NCBI GenBank assembly: GCA_025464025.1
Contig: JAODBP010000030.1
Span: 1-21,632, forward strand
Length of the DNA stretch: 21,632 nucleotides
Reading direction: 5' to 3'
From: Actinomycetes bacterium
GTDB lineage: Bacteria > Actinomycetota > Acidimicrobiia > Acidimicrobiales > CADCSY01
In this document: positions 1-6,834 of the stretch, one piece after another
How positions within the stretch are numbered: position 1 is the stretch's first letter
How the letters are laid out: each line of letters opens with the position of its first letter
Program-made: the position numbers and the translations under genes
Notes under the pieces: model-generated
Told to the model about the DNA's origin: nothing
The model's input: only the letters and a program-made list of their open reading frames with translations
Databases searched by the model: none

Positions 1-564
1 GCCGGCGCCGCGGCGGCGGCCGCGGCCGCGCCGGTCGTGGCCACCAACCACGGCAATCCCGTCGTCGCCAGCGTCCGGGCGCCGCAGTACACGGTCCAGG
101 GTCGGTACGCCTGGCCGGTGAGCATGACCACCGGCGCGGCGCTGGCGACTCGCTCCTGGATCATCCAGCACGTCATCGCCACCGGTGACGGCCTCAACGT
201 CGACCTCTACGAGGCGTTCGAGGTCGCGCCCGGGGCGACGACCAGCGCGGAGGACATCTTCCAGGACGACCCGAGGGCGGACGACGGATCGGTGCGGGTG
301 GTCGGGCGCTTCCAGCACATCTCCTACAGCGACGCCGCCGACCGACCTCCCGGCATGGAGCCCGGCGCGGTCGGGGGCTCGGACGACAGCCAGCCGACGT
401 CGGCGTCCGCCCCGCCGGGGTGGGTGGCCGGCGCGGGCACGCGCCACGAGCTCGACTTCGCCTGGGACGACAGCCGGAACCCACCGGCCACCCGGTTCAC
501 CACCGAGCCCAACGGTGGCACCGCCGAGCACAAGGCGAACCCGGCAGACCTCCGGAGCGGCTGA
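1..564 (+). CDS. Hypothetical protein, 5' end outside window
   Basis: The reading frame is open from the first base and ends at TGA 562-564, so the N-terminus lies upstream of the window. The first visible residues are an Ala run encoded by a GCC/GCG tract, followed by PVVATNHGNPVV. A GTG at 37 could be a start, but nothing resembling a ribosome site precedes it and the frame continues upstream. The visible 187 residues are acidic and rich in Gly, Pro, Ser and Asp, with no membrane segment, no cysteine and no catalytic motif that I recognise. The Ala-rich start could be the end of a signal peptide or a linker. The C-terminal part looks flexible. The stop lies one base before the ATG of the amidohydrolase gene, so the two are probably co-transcribed. 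I do not recognise the family, and no function is proposed. Confidence 0.6.
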   Translation, partial: AGAAAAAAAAPVVATNHGNPVVASVRAPQYTVQGRYAWPVSMTTGAALATRSWIIQHVIATGDGLNVDLYEAFEVAPGATTSAEDIFQDDPRADDGSVRVVGRFQHISYSDAADRPPGMEPGAVGGSDDSQPTSASAPPGWVAGAGTRHELDFAWDDSRNPPATRFTTEPNGGTAEHKANPADLRSG

Positions 565-565
565 C

Positions 566-2239
566 ATGCTCGCGGCCATGGGGGATGCGCTGCTGATCAA
601 GGGTGGGGACGTCGTCGACGGGACCGGGGCGCCGGCCGTGCGGGCCGACGTGCGGGTCCGTGACGGCCGGATCGCCGAGGTCGGCCCCGACCTGGCCCCC
701 GACGGCGAGGCGACGATCGACGCGGCGGGCGCCTACGTCACACCCGGGCTGATCGAGTCGCACACCCACTTCGACGCGGCCGTGTGGTGGGACCCCGACT
801 GCGACCCGATGCCGGCGCACGGCTGCACGACGATGGTGCTCTCGAACTGCGGCCTGGGCCTGGCACCGCTGCGGCCGAGCGAGCAGGACCACCTCGTCGA
901 CCTGTTCGCCTTCATCGAGGACATCCCGGCCGAGGCGTTCCACGCCGCCGTGCCGTGGACGTGGGCCACGTGGTCCGAGTACCACAAGGTCGCCGCCGGC
1001 CACCCGACGGCCGTGAACACGGTCGGCTTCCTCCCCCACCAGATGCTGCGCACGTGGGTCATGGGCGCCGATGCGTGGGAACGACCGGCGACCGACGCCG
1101 AGCGGGCCGAGCTGTGCGCCGTCCTCGACGAGGCCCTCACCGCCGGCGCCCTCGGGCTGTCGACCTCGGTGATGGACACCGACCGCGACAACCGCCTCGT
1201 GCCGAGCCGGTTGGCCGACGACGCCGAGCTCGAGGCCATGGTCGGCGTGCTCGCCCGTCACCGCGCCGTCTTCCAGTACGTGCCCCGCATCCGCCAGCCC
1301 GAGTTCCTCGCCGACATCGAGCGGGTGGCGGCGATGACGAGCCGAGCCGGCGTGTCGCTCCTGTTCGCCGGCTACCAGCTCGAGGAGGCGGCCTCCCCGG
1401 CCCGCCACGAGCTCGAGGCCTTCCTCGCCCCGTGGTGGGCCCGGCACGCGCCGGTGTGGGCCAACTTCAGCGTGCGCCCGTCGCACGTGAACATGCACTT
1501 CGAGCGCTCGATCATGTGGAGCGGCGTGCCGGCTTGGCACGAGGTCGTGAACGCCTCGCCCGAGGGCAAGCGCGCCGTCCTCGGCGACGAGGGGTGGCGG
1601 GCCCGGGCCCGCCACGAGTGGGACACCTGCGCCTACACGCTCGTGCCGATCCACTCCCCCGAGCGGCTGCTGCTCATCGGCGGACCGCAGTCCGGCGAGT
1701 CGCTGGCCGAGGCCGCCGCCCGCACCGGCGCGCACCCGTCGGACGCGCTGGCCCACTGGCTCCTGGCCACCGACCTCTCCGGCAACATCCGCACCACCCA
1801 CCGGCCCATCGACGACGCGGCCGCCGTCGACCTGCTGCGCTCGCCGTTCAGCCTCTCCGGCGCGAGCGACGCCGGTGCCCACGTGCAGATGTTCAGCGGG
1901 GCCGGCGACTCCACCTACCTCCTCGCCCACCTCGTGCGCGATGCCGGCGCCGTGTCGATCGAGGAGGCGGTGCACGCGGTGACGGCTAAGCAGGCGCGCT
2001 TCTTCGGCATCCCCGACCGCGGCGTGCTGCGACCGGGCGCGGTGGCCGACCTCGCCGTGTTCGCCCTCGACGACCTCGACCCCGGCACCGAGGTCCAGCG
2101 CCACGACCTGCCCGGCGGCGCGTGGCGCTACAGCCGAACGCCCGGCGGCTACCGGGCCACCGTCGTCGCCGGCACCCCGACGTGGCTCGACGGGGCCAGC
2201 ACGGGCAACCGTCCGGGGTCGATGCTGGCGAGGGGGTGA
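566..2239 (+). CDS. N-acyl-D-amino-acid deacylase-type amidohydrolase
   Basis: This is a predicted metal-dependent hydrolase of the amidohydrolase superfamily, D-aminoacylase/N-acyl-D-amino-acid deacylase branch, which cleaves N-acyl groups or related amide bonds in the cytoplasm. The 557-residue length fits the family. The N-terminal beta-sandwich segment (GGDVVDGTGAPAV, VRDGRIAEVG) runs into the metal-binding motif HTHFD at residues 66-70. The SNCGLGLAP segment puts a cysteine at residue 95, close to the metal-bridging cysteine of D-aminoacylases. A late SDAGAHVQMF motif supplies the catalytic-Asp region. The start is ATG 566, with GGAG at 554-557 as ribosome site; ATG 578 is the alternative. 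The gene follows the upstream gene by one base and precedes the PAS/LuxR regulator by seven bases, so it is probably in one operon. The true substrate cannot be read from sequence; many members act on diverse cyclic or acylated compounds. Confidence 0.88.
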   Translation: MLAAMGDALLIKGGDVVDGTGAPAVRADVRVRDGRIAEVGPDLAPDGEATIDAAGAYVTPGLIESHTHFDAAVWWDPDCDPMPAHGCTTMVLSNCGLGLAPLRPSEQDHLVDLFAFIEDIPAEAFHAAVPWTWATWSEYHKVAAGHPTAVNTVGFLPHQMLRTWVMGADAWERPATDAERAELCAVLDEALTAGALGLSTSVMDTDRDNRLVPSRLADDAELEAMVGVLARHRAVFQYVPRIRQPEFLADIERVAAMTSRAGVSLLFAGYQLEEAASPARHELEAFLAPWWARHAPVWANFSVRPSHVNMHFERSIMWSGVPAWHEVVNASPEGKRAVLGDEGWRARARHEWDTCAYTLVPIHSPERLLLIGGPQSGESLAEAAARTGAHPSDALAHWLLATDLSGNIRTTHRPIDDAAAVDLLRSPFSLSGASDAGAHVQMFSGAGDSTYLLAHLVRDAGAVSIEEAVHAVTAKQARFFGIPDRGVLRPGAVADLAVFALDDLDPGTEVQRHDLPGGAWRYSRTPGGYRATVVAGTPTWLDGASTGNRPGSMLARG

Positions 2240-2246
2240 TGTCCGG

Positions 2247-3296
2247 TTGAGCGGGCCTCGCATGGACCGGGTCGACGAGGACCTCGTGCAGCTCGTGCGC
2301 CGGATCTGGGACGCCCCCTGCCTCCTCGTCGCCCTGCCGAGCGGCCGGGTGACGGCGGTGAGCGAAGCCGTCAAGCCGATGCTCGGCCTCGACTCCGACC
2401 TGGTCGTCGACCGCCCGGTCGCCTCGATCATGCGGGGGCTGTGGCGGAGCGATGCCATGCGGCTCCTCCTGGCCGAGGCGCAGACGGGCTTCGCCAGCGC
2501 GTCGACCGTGCGAGACGGCGGGGGGCAGCTCGTCGACTGCACCGTGTCGGTCCGGATGGTCCGGACCGGGCGACGCTGGGTCTTCATCGTCATCGACCCC
2601 AGCGGCGCCTCGGGCGGCGGCACGTTGCTCCGGCTGACCGACGACCTCGACGTGGTCGCCGGCATCGGGGACGGCGACGGGAACATCGCCGAGGTGAGCG
2701 CCAACATCTCGAGCCTGCTCGGGTACGACTCGGCCACCCTCGTGCGGATGACCGTCGCCGGGCTCATCCACGCCGACGACTTCCCGAACTTCTACGCGGC
2801 CGGCGCGGCGGCGACCACCACGGGCAACCCGGCCTCCCTCCGCCTCCGGTGGCGGCACCTCGACGGGTCCTGGGTCCCGCTGCGCCTCTTCCTCGTGCCC
2901 CTGCGAGAGGGACCGAAGGCGCGCTTCTCGTTCGTGCTCGTGCCCGACGGCCTCGACCTCCCACCGGGAGGTCCCACGATCGGTGGGGCGCGCCTCGAAG
3001 AGGTGGAGCTGCGGCTGCGCCGCATCGCGCTGGAGATCGCCGCCCTCGGCATCTCCGACGTCCTCGGGGCCGGGATGGCGCCGGAGTCGACCCTGCTCCT
3101 CGGCCAGCTCTCGCCGAAGCGACAGGAGATCGTCGCCCGGCTCCAGGCCGGTGAGCGCGTACCGACCATCGCCGAGGAGATGTTCCTCAGCCAGAGCACC
3201 ATCCGGAACCACCTCTCGGCCACGTTCCGGCACTTCGGCGTGACGTCCCAGGAGGAGCTGGTCCGCCTCCTGCGGGGGACGTCGGCCCGCGGCTAG
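2247..3296 (+). CDS. PAS-domain LuxR-family transcriptional regulator
   Basis: This is a 349-residue predicted cytoplasmic sensor-regulator. An N-terminal PAS-like region (about residues 10-120: APCLLVALPSGRVTAVSEAV, then VFIVIDPS) is followed by a second PAS fold (about 130-230: LLGYDSATLVRMTVAGLIHADD, a classical PAS core and its HPDD-like turn). The C-terminus is a LuxR-type helix-turn-helix (about 285-335: LSPKRQEIVARLQAG, IAEEMFLSQSTIRNHLSATF). There is no receiver domain and no membrane segment, so the signal is probably a small molecule or redox cue sensed by the PAS domains. The TTG start at 2247 was chosen because AGGGGGTG at 2231-2238 is a well-spaced ribosome site; ATG 2262 in the same frame is an alternative with no visible site. 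It follows the amidohydrolase by seven bases and may regulate that operon. Its TAG stop overlaps the convergent AIM24 stop. Confidence 0.85.
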   Translation: MSGPRMDRVDEDLVQLVRRIWDAPCLLVALPSGRVTAVSEAVKPMLGLDSDLVVDRPVASIMRGLWRSDAMRLLLAEAQTGFASASTVRDGGGQLVDCTVSVRMVRTGRRWVFIVIDPSGASGGGTLLRLTDDLDVVAGIGDGDGNIAEVSANISSLLGYDSATLVRMTVAGLIHADDFPNFYAAGAAATTTGNPASLRLRWRHLDGSWVPLRLFLVPLREGPKARFSFVLVPDGLDLPPGGPTIGGARLEEVELRLRRIALEIAALGISDVLGAGMAPESTLLLGQLSPKRQEIVARLQAGERVPTIAEEMFLSQSTIRNHLSATFRHFGVTSQEELVRLLRGTSARG

Positions 3297-4024
3297 CTGT
3301 TGCCGAAGATGCCGCCGAGCACGCCGGCGGCGCCGCTGGCCCCGCCGGTCTGGCCCGGCATGATCGACCGGATCCAGCTCTGGAGCTCCGACGGGTTGCG
3401 GCTCTGGGTCAGGACCCAGCCCGGGCCGGTGAAGTCGAAGACGAGGCCCTCGCCCGACTTGAACGTCTGGGCCATGCCGCCGGTGACCTTGCGGAGCTGG
3501 CTGGTCACCGAGTCGGCGAAGGCCACGACGTGCCCGGTGTCGATGACCATCGTCTCGCCGGCAGCCAGCTCGAAGCGGTCGATGGCCCCGTAGCAGGCCA
3601 GCAGCATCGGGCCCTGGCCGGTGGCCCGGACGAGGAAGCCGCCCTCGCCGCCCACGAGGTTCTTGAACCCGCCCCACTTGGTGTCGAGCTCGACGCCGGC
3701 GGCCGACGCCATCCACGAGCCCTTGGTGACGGACACCGGGGCGTCGGAGGCGACGTCGATCTGCGCCACGTCGCCAGCCAGGAAGTTGGCCAGGTCGACC
3801 CAGCCGCCCGTGGCCGGGGCCGTGTAGCTGGTGATGAACAGGCTCTCGCCGCCGAGGACCGAGCGCTTCAGGCCCTTGAGCACACCGCCCTGGGTGCTGG
3901 CCTCGACCGCGACGCCGCCCGAGGTCGCCATCATTGCGCCCGACTCGGCCCGGACCTGCTCGCCGGGAGCGAGGGTGACCCGGGCGACGGCGAACGACGG
4001 CTGGTGGCGGAGCTGGATGTCCAT
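3293..4024 (-). CDS. AIM24/TIGR00266 family protein
   Basis: This is a 243-residue protein of the widespread AIM24 (TIGR00266) family, named after a yeast mitochondrial protein; the bacterial role is unknown. The family is a beta-rich, double-psi or trimeric barrel-like fold. The segments expected for it are visible: RAESGAMMATSGGV near residue 30, KRSVLGGESLFITSYTA near 55, an internal FLVRATGQGPMLLACYG, and a long GEGLVFDFTGPG segment. The C-terminus is a short Gly/Ala tail (GASGAAGVLGGIFGNS), probably flexible. There is no signal peptide. The ATG start at 4024 has no ribosome site, but a TAGCGT box ends six bases upstream, which suggests a leaderless transcript. The stop shares the CTAG at 3293-3296 with the convergent PAS/LuxR gene. 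The winged-helix gene lies 33 bases upstream on the same strand. Confidence 0.88.
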   Translation of the reverse strand: MDIQLRHQPSFAVARVTLAPGEQVRAESGAMMATSGGVAVEASTQGGVLKGLKRSVLGGESLFITSYTAPATGGWVDLANFLAGDVAQIDVASDAPVSVTKGSWMASAAGVELDTKWGGFKNLVGGEGGFLVRATGQGPMLLACYGAIDRFELAAGETMVIDTGHVVAFADSVTSQLRKVTGGMAQTFKSGEGLVFDFTGPGWVLTQSRNPSELQSWIRSIMPGQTGGASGAAGVLGGIFGNS

Positions 4025-4030
4025 GGCCGG

Positions 4031-4036
4031 ACGCTA
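4031..4036 (-). promoter_or_regulatory. -10 box (TAGCGT) for AIM24 gene
   Basis: On the minus strand, TAGCGT matches TANNNT and is followed by six bases (CCGGCC) and then the ATG of the AIM24 gene at 4024. Transcription would begin at or within a base or two of the start codon. No clear -35 is seen. The box lies in the 33-base gap downstream of the winged-helix gene. Confidence 0.5.
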
Positions 4037-4057
4037 CCGAGGCGACCGGCGAGGGGT

Positions 4058-4378
4058 TCAGGCGGTGTCGCCCCGCCGGCGGCGCCGGCCGGAGTCCTCC
4101 CGCGCCTGGCCGAGCAGGCCGAGCACCTCGCCGACGGTGCGGGTCCGCACGGCCGCGTCGGGCAGCGGGAGGTGGTCCTGGACGTGGTAGCGGTTGCGGC
4201 GGCCGTCCTTCTCCTTCACCACGTAGCCCGCCTCGGTGAGGTCGGCGACGATGCCGTACGCCGTTCGCTCGGTGACGTCGAGGGCCGCGGCGACGTCGCG
4301 CAGGCGCGCCTCGGGGTCGCCGGCGATGAAGAGGAGCGCCCGGGCGTGGTTGGTGAGGAAGGTCCAGTCGGCCACCAC
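4058..4378 (-). CDS. Small winged-helix (ArsR/MarR-like) regulator
   Basis: This 106-residue protein has a single winged helix-turn-helix. Residues 8-70 read as helix 1 (FLTNHARALLFIAGDP), helix-turn-helix (LRDVAAALDVTERTAYGIVADLTEAGYV) and a wing rich in basic residues (VKEKDGRRNRYHVQ). The C-terminal helix (TVGEVLGLLGQ) probably dimerises, and the tail is an RRRRRGD basic stretch. It is a DNA-binding transcription factor with no visible ligand domain. The GTG start at 4378 is followed by a second GTG; a TACTGT box ends five bases upstream, consistent with leaderless translation. It is divergent from the ice-binding-like gene, and an inverted repeat with AT-rich arms between them (4396-4423) is a plausible operator. 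This suggests, without proof, autoregulation and control of the neighbour. Confidence 0.82.
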   Translation of the reverse strand: MVADWTFLTNHARALLFIAGDPEARLRDVAAALDVTERTAYGIVADLTEAGYVVKEKDGRRNRYHVQDHLPLPDAAVRTRTVGEVLGLLGQAREDSGRRRRRGDTA

Positions 4379-4383
4379 GTCGA

Positions 4384-4389
4384 ACAGTA
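4384..4389 (-). promoter_or_regulatory. -10 box (TACTGT) for winged-helix gene
   Basis: Minus-strand TACTGT fits TANNNT and ends five bases before the GTG at 4378 (eight before the second GTG). The placement suits a leaderless transcript. The inverted repeat at 4396-4423 lies immediately upstream, where a repressor or activator could act. Confidence 0.45.
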
Positions 4390-4395
4390 GTCACA

Positions 4396-4423
4396 GATAA
4401 CCGGAGATGGATTACTAGTTATC
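4396..4423. promoter_or_regulatory. Operator-like inverted repeat GATAAC-N16-GTTATC
   Basis: Perfect 6-base arms, GATAAC at 4396-4401 and GTTATC at 4418-4423, are separated by 16 bases, with an internal ACTAGT palindrome at 4414-4419. This is the most AT-rich stretch in a very GC-rich window. It sits between the divergent winged-helix and ice-binding-like genes, upstream of both proposed -10 boxes. Size and location suit a dimeric winged-helix protein, but binding is inferred only. Confidence 0.45.
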
Positions 4424-4432
4424 GTTTTCTGG

Positions 4433-4438
4433 TATGGT
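4433..4438 (+). promoter_or_regulatory. -10 box (TATGGT) for ice-binding-like gene
   Basis: TATGGT fits TANNNT and lies about 65 bases before the chosen ATG, leaving a leader that carries an AGGAAG ribosome site at 4488-4493. The -35 region would fall inside the inverted repeat at 4396-4423, so a protein bound there could block or assist polymerase. No strong -35 hexamer is visible. Confidence 0.4.
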
Positions 4439-4503
4439 TCGCTCGTTGCTGGGTGGTGCCGTCGTCGGCGGTGCTGCGATCGGCCGCAGGAAGCGAGTTC
4501 CCC

Positions 4504-5532
4504 ATGGTGCACAGCCCCTCCCGTCGACGGGCCGTCGCCCTGCTCGCCCTGGCCCTCCCGGCCACCTCCCTGCTCCTGGTGACCGGCGCCGACGCCGCCG
4601 TCGTGGCGACCGTCCCGCTCGCCACCTCGGCCCAGTACTCGGTGCTGGCTGGCTCGACCGTGACCAACACCGGTCCCACCACGCTCGGCGCCAGCCTCGG
4701 CCTCGCCCCCGGCACCTCGATCACGGGCTTCCCGCCCGGGATCGTCGTCCCGCCGGGCACGACCAACGCCACCAACCCGGCCGCGGCCCAGGCCAAGCTC
4801 GACCTCACCGCCGCCTACATCAACGCCGCCGGCCGGCCGATCGACGGCACGACGACGGCCGACCTCGCCAACCTGCACCTCCAGGGCGGCGTCTACGCCG
4901 GACCGGGGAAGGGCGCCCTGAGCCTCACCGGACCGCTGGTCCTCGACGGCGCCGGTGACCCCACCACGGTCTTCGTGTTCCAGACCAACTCGACGCTGAT
5001 CACGGCATCGGGCAGCACGGTGACGCTCGTCAACGGCGCCCAGGAGTGCAACGTGTTCTGGCAGGTCGGGAGCTCGGCCACCCTCGGGACCGGCTCCACC
5101 TTCACCGGCACCATCCTCGCCCTCGAGTCGATCACGGTGACGAACGGGGTCACCGTCCACGGTCGGGCCATGGCCCGCAACGCGGCCGTGACGCTCGAGA
5201 ACGACACGTTCACCGCGCCGCTGTGCGCCGCCCAGGTCGCCCCGACGACCACGACCACCTCGTCGACGTCGACGACGCTGCCCACCACGACGACCACCCG
5301 GCCGGCCACCACCGTCACGACGACGCCCGCCGGGCCCACCTCGACGGTGCCGGTCGTCGGCTCCGGCGCACCCCCCGCCGGCCCGGCGGCACCGGGCGAG
5401 GGCATCGACACCCAGACGACCGACCTGCCCTTCACCGGCGCACCGATCGGGCGGCTGCTGGTGGTCGTCGCCGGCGCCCTGCTGCTGGGCGCCCTCTCGA
5501 TGGCCTACGGCCGCCGAGGTCGTCGCAGCTAG
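4504..5532 (+). CDS. Cell-wall-anchored ice-binding-like (DUF3494) protein
   Basis: This 342-residue surface protein has four parts. A signal peptide occupies residues 1 to about 32 (HSPSRRRAVALLALALPA, hydrophobic core, ADA cleavage site). A DUF3494 ice-binding-like beta-solenoid spans about 37-245, with family hallmarks SVLAGSTVTNTGPTTLGASL, GVYAGPG, TTVFVFQTNSTL, NVFWQVGSSATLGTGSTFTG and GRAMARNAAVTLEN. A Thr/Pro-rich linker covers about 246-287. The sorting signal is LPFTG at 308-312, then a hydrophobic helix and an RRGRRS tail. A sortase would attach it to peptidoglycan. Known DUF3494 proteins bind ice or inhibit recrystallisation, but many family members are untested adhesin-like proteins. 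The ATG at 4504 was chosen over GTG 4453 because AGGAAG lies ten bases upstream and the signal peptide begins there. Its stop shares CTAG 5529-5532 with the convergent SnoaL-like gene. Confidence 0.9.
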   Translation: MVHSPSRRRAVALLALALPATSLLLVTGADAAVVATVPLATSAQYSVLAGSTVTNTGPTTLGASLGLAPGTSITGFPPGIVVPPGTTNATNPAAAQAKLDLTAAYINAAGRPIDGTTTADLANLHLQGGVYAGPGKGALSLTGPLVLDGAGDPTTVFVFQTNSTLITASGSTVTLVNGAQECNVFWQVGSSATLGTGSTFTGTILALESITVTNGVTVHGRAMARNAAVTLENDTFTAPLCAAQVAPTTTTTSSTSTTLPTTTTTRPATTVTTTPAGPTSTVPVVGSGAPPAGPAAPGEGIDTQTTDLPFTGAPIGRLLVVVAGALLLGALSMAYGRRGRRS

Positions 5533-5945
5533 CCGACCAGCACCTGGGACGAGTGGTGCACCACCATCTTCCAGCCGTCGGGCGTGCGGCGGAAGATGTT
5601 GAGGCCCGAGGCCGTGGCGCCGGCGTCGTCGCCGAGGATGTTCTCGTCGACCGACACCCAGGCGACGTGGTCGTGCACCTGGACCGACTCGTTGGTCAGG
5701 ATGAACTGGATCGGCTGCGGTCCCTGGAAGAGGGCCAGGAACGAGGCGGCCACCTGGCCCCACCCCTCGAGCCGCTGCCAGCCCGGGTGGGTGCAGGACA
5801 CCTCACCGAGGTGGTGCCAGACGTCGGACATGGCGTCCATGTCACGAGCTTCGAACGCGTCGTAGAACGCCCGGTTCGCCTGGAGCACTGCCGCGTCGTC
5901 GCCGATGGGCCTGCACCCTAACCAGGCTCGGGCGGCAGACTGCAC
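5529..5945 (-). CDS. SnoaL-like (NTF2 fold) protein
   Basis: This small protein of up to 138 residues has an NTF2/SnoaL-like cone fold. Visible segments are ANRAFYDAFEARDMDAMSDV (helix 1 with the usual W-H-H after it), EGWGQVAASFLALF, and alternating strands ending in NIFRRTPDGWKMVVHHSSQV, the typical C-terminal strand pair. Such proteins are small enzymes or ligand-binding subunits; this one most resembles the stand-alone family with the DAM..VW..H motif, whose function is unknown. The start is uncertain. GTG 5945 is the longest canonical choice but leaves only two bases to the divergent hydrolase gene. GTG 5888 lies inside the conserved N-terminus. A TAGGGT box at 5915-5920 lies between these, pointing to initiation near 5906. 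The stop shares CTAG with the convergent ice-binding-like gene. Confidence 0.75.
   Translation of the reverse strand: MQSAARAWLGCRPIGDDAAVLQANRAFYDAFEARDMDAMSDVWHHLGEVSCTHPGWQRLEGWGQVAASFLALFQGPQPIQFILTNESVQVHDHVAWVSVDENILGDDAGATASGLNIFRRTPDGWKMVVHHSSQVLVG
5915..5920 (-). promoter_or_regulatory. -10-like box (TAGGGT) for SnoaL-like gene
   Basis: Minus-strand TAGGGT fits TANNNT, and a transcript would begin near 5907. The box lies inside the reading frame if the GTG at 5945 is the start, which argues for a shorter protein. No in-frame ATG, GTG or TTG sits at the expected leaderless position; the codon there is ATC at 5906-5904. Confidence 0.3.
5936..5941 (+). promoter_or_regulatory. Weak -10-like box (CAGACT) for hydrolase gene
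   Basis: CAGACT differs from TANNNT only at its first base and ends six bases before the GTG at 5948, the same spacing seen upstream of several other genes in the window. The call rests on position more than on sequence. Confidence 0.3.
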
Positions 5946-5947
5946 CG

Positions 5948-6778
5948 GTGCGGATCCCGAGCTCCGATGGTGTCGACCTGGCCGGCCACGACCTGGGTGG
6001 CGATGGTCCGCCGCTCCTGGTGGCCCACGCCACCGGCTTCCTGGCCGCCGTGTACCGACCGCTGGCCCACCGCTTGGCCGGGCGGTTCCACAGCTGGGCG
6101 CTCGACTTCCGGGCCCACGGCGACTCGAGCCGCCCGGCGTCCGGCGACCTGAGCTGGGACGGCATGGCCGACGACGTGCTGGCCACGGTCGACGCCCTGG
6201 CCCTCGATCGGCCCGTCGCCGTCGGGCACTCGATGGGCGGGGCCGCCCTCGTCCTCGCCGAGCTGCGCCGGCCCGGCACCTTCGGTGGGCTGTACCTCTA
6301 CGAACCGGTGCTCGTCCCGCTGGGCACGTTCCCGAGCGGTGGCGGCGACGACAACCCGATGTCGGCCGCGGCCCGGAAGCGGCGGCCGGTGTTCGAGAGC
6401 CGCGACGCGGCGTACGCCAACTACGCGGCCAAGCCGCCGCTGCAGGTCCTCGCTCCCGAGGCCCTGCGCCTCTACGTCGACGAGGGCTTCGCCGACACCG
6501 AGGGAGGCGTGGTCCTGAAGTGCCGACCGGACGACGAGGCCGAGGTGTTCCGGATGGGCGGCCTGAACCGTGGCTTCGACCGCCTCGGTGAGCTGACCCT
6601 CCCGGTCACGGTCGCCCAGGGCGGCGCCAAGGATCCCGGCCCCGGGCACCTGGCACCCCTCCAGGCCGACGCGATCCCGGGCGGGCGGCTGGTCGTGGCC
6701 GAGGGGCTCGGCCACTTCGGCCCGGTCCAGGACCCCGGCCTCGTGGCCGACCAGGTGATCGAGGCGCTCTCGTCGTGA
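5948..6778 (+). CDS. Alpha/beta-fold hydrolase
   Basis: This 276-residue cytoplasmic alpha/beta hydrolase has the oxyanion-region segment LLVAHATGF near residue 25, the FRAHGDS turn near 55-60, the nucleophile elbow GHSMGG at 93-98 (Ser95), and a C-terminal EGLGHFGPV with the catalytic His at 256. The acid residue is probably in the strand before VTVAQGGAKDP, but I cannot fix it with certainty. Length and layout fit small esterase/haloperoxidase-like members acting on ester or related bonds; the substrate is unknown. The GTG start at 5948 has no ribosome site and is probably leaderless, with CAGACT six bases upstream. The gene ends just before a hairpin terminator-like sequence and appears to be monocistronic. 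Confidence 0.88.
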   Translation: MRIPSSDGVDLAGHDLGGDGPPLLVAHATGFLAAVYRPLAHRLAGRFHSWALDFRAHGDSSRPASGDLSWDGMADDVLATVDALALDRPVAVGHSMGGAALVLAELRRPGTFGGLYLYEPVLVPLGTFPSGGGDDNPMSAAARKRRPVFESRDAAYANYAAKPPLQVLAPEALRLYVDEGFADTEGGVVLKCRPDDEAEVFRMGGLNRGFDRLGELTLPVTVAQGGAKDPGPGHLAPLQADAIPGGRLVVAEGLGHFGPVQDPGLVADQVIEALSS

Positions 6779-6779
6779 T

Positions 6780-6803
6780 GGCGCGGGGCTGACCCTCCGC
6801 GCC
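6780..6803 (+). terminator. Hairpin terminator without U-tract
   Basis: GGCGCGG at 6780-6786 pairs with CCGCGCC at 6797-6803. The stem extends by a G-T and a G-C pair, and the loop is about six bases. It starts two bases after the hydrolase stop and ends just upstream of the nuclease promoter. No T run follows, as is common for actinobacterial terminators, so efficiency is uncertain. Confidence 0.5.
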
Positions 6804-6822
6804 CGCTGTCACACCCCGGTCG

Positions 6823-6828
6823 TACGAT
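6823..6828 (+). promoter_or_regulatory. -10 box (TACGAT) for nuclease operon
   Basis: TACGAT fits TANNNT and is followed by six bases (GGATCC) before the GTG at 6835, so transcription should begin at or next to the start codon. No clear -35 hexamer is seen. It would drive the four-gene nuclease/TIGR03085/PIG-L/PPOX unit. Confidence 0.55.
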
Positions 6829-6834
6829 GGATCC

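Noticed and set aside
185..565. N-terminal extension of the amidohydrolase frame
   Set aside because: The frame is open, but the extension is Arg/Ser/Thr-rich shadow of the upstream gene in another frame, and the family homology begins just after the ATG at 566, which has a ribosome site.
5242..5350. ACC/ACG repeat in the ice-binding-like gene as a DNA repeat or CRISPR-like array
   Set aside because: It encodes the Thr/Pro-rich stalk; units are irregular single codons without spacers.
497..5763. Long minus-strand frames over 497-2767, 1986-4394 and 4216-5763
   Set aside because: They lie antisense to recognised genes, have Arg/Gly/Pro/His-rich low-complexity products and show no family motif; long antisense frames are expected at this GC content.
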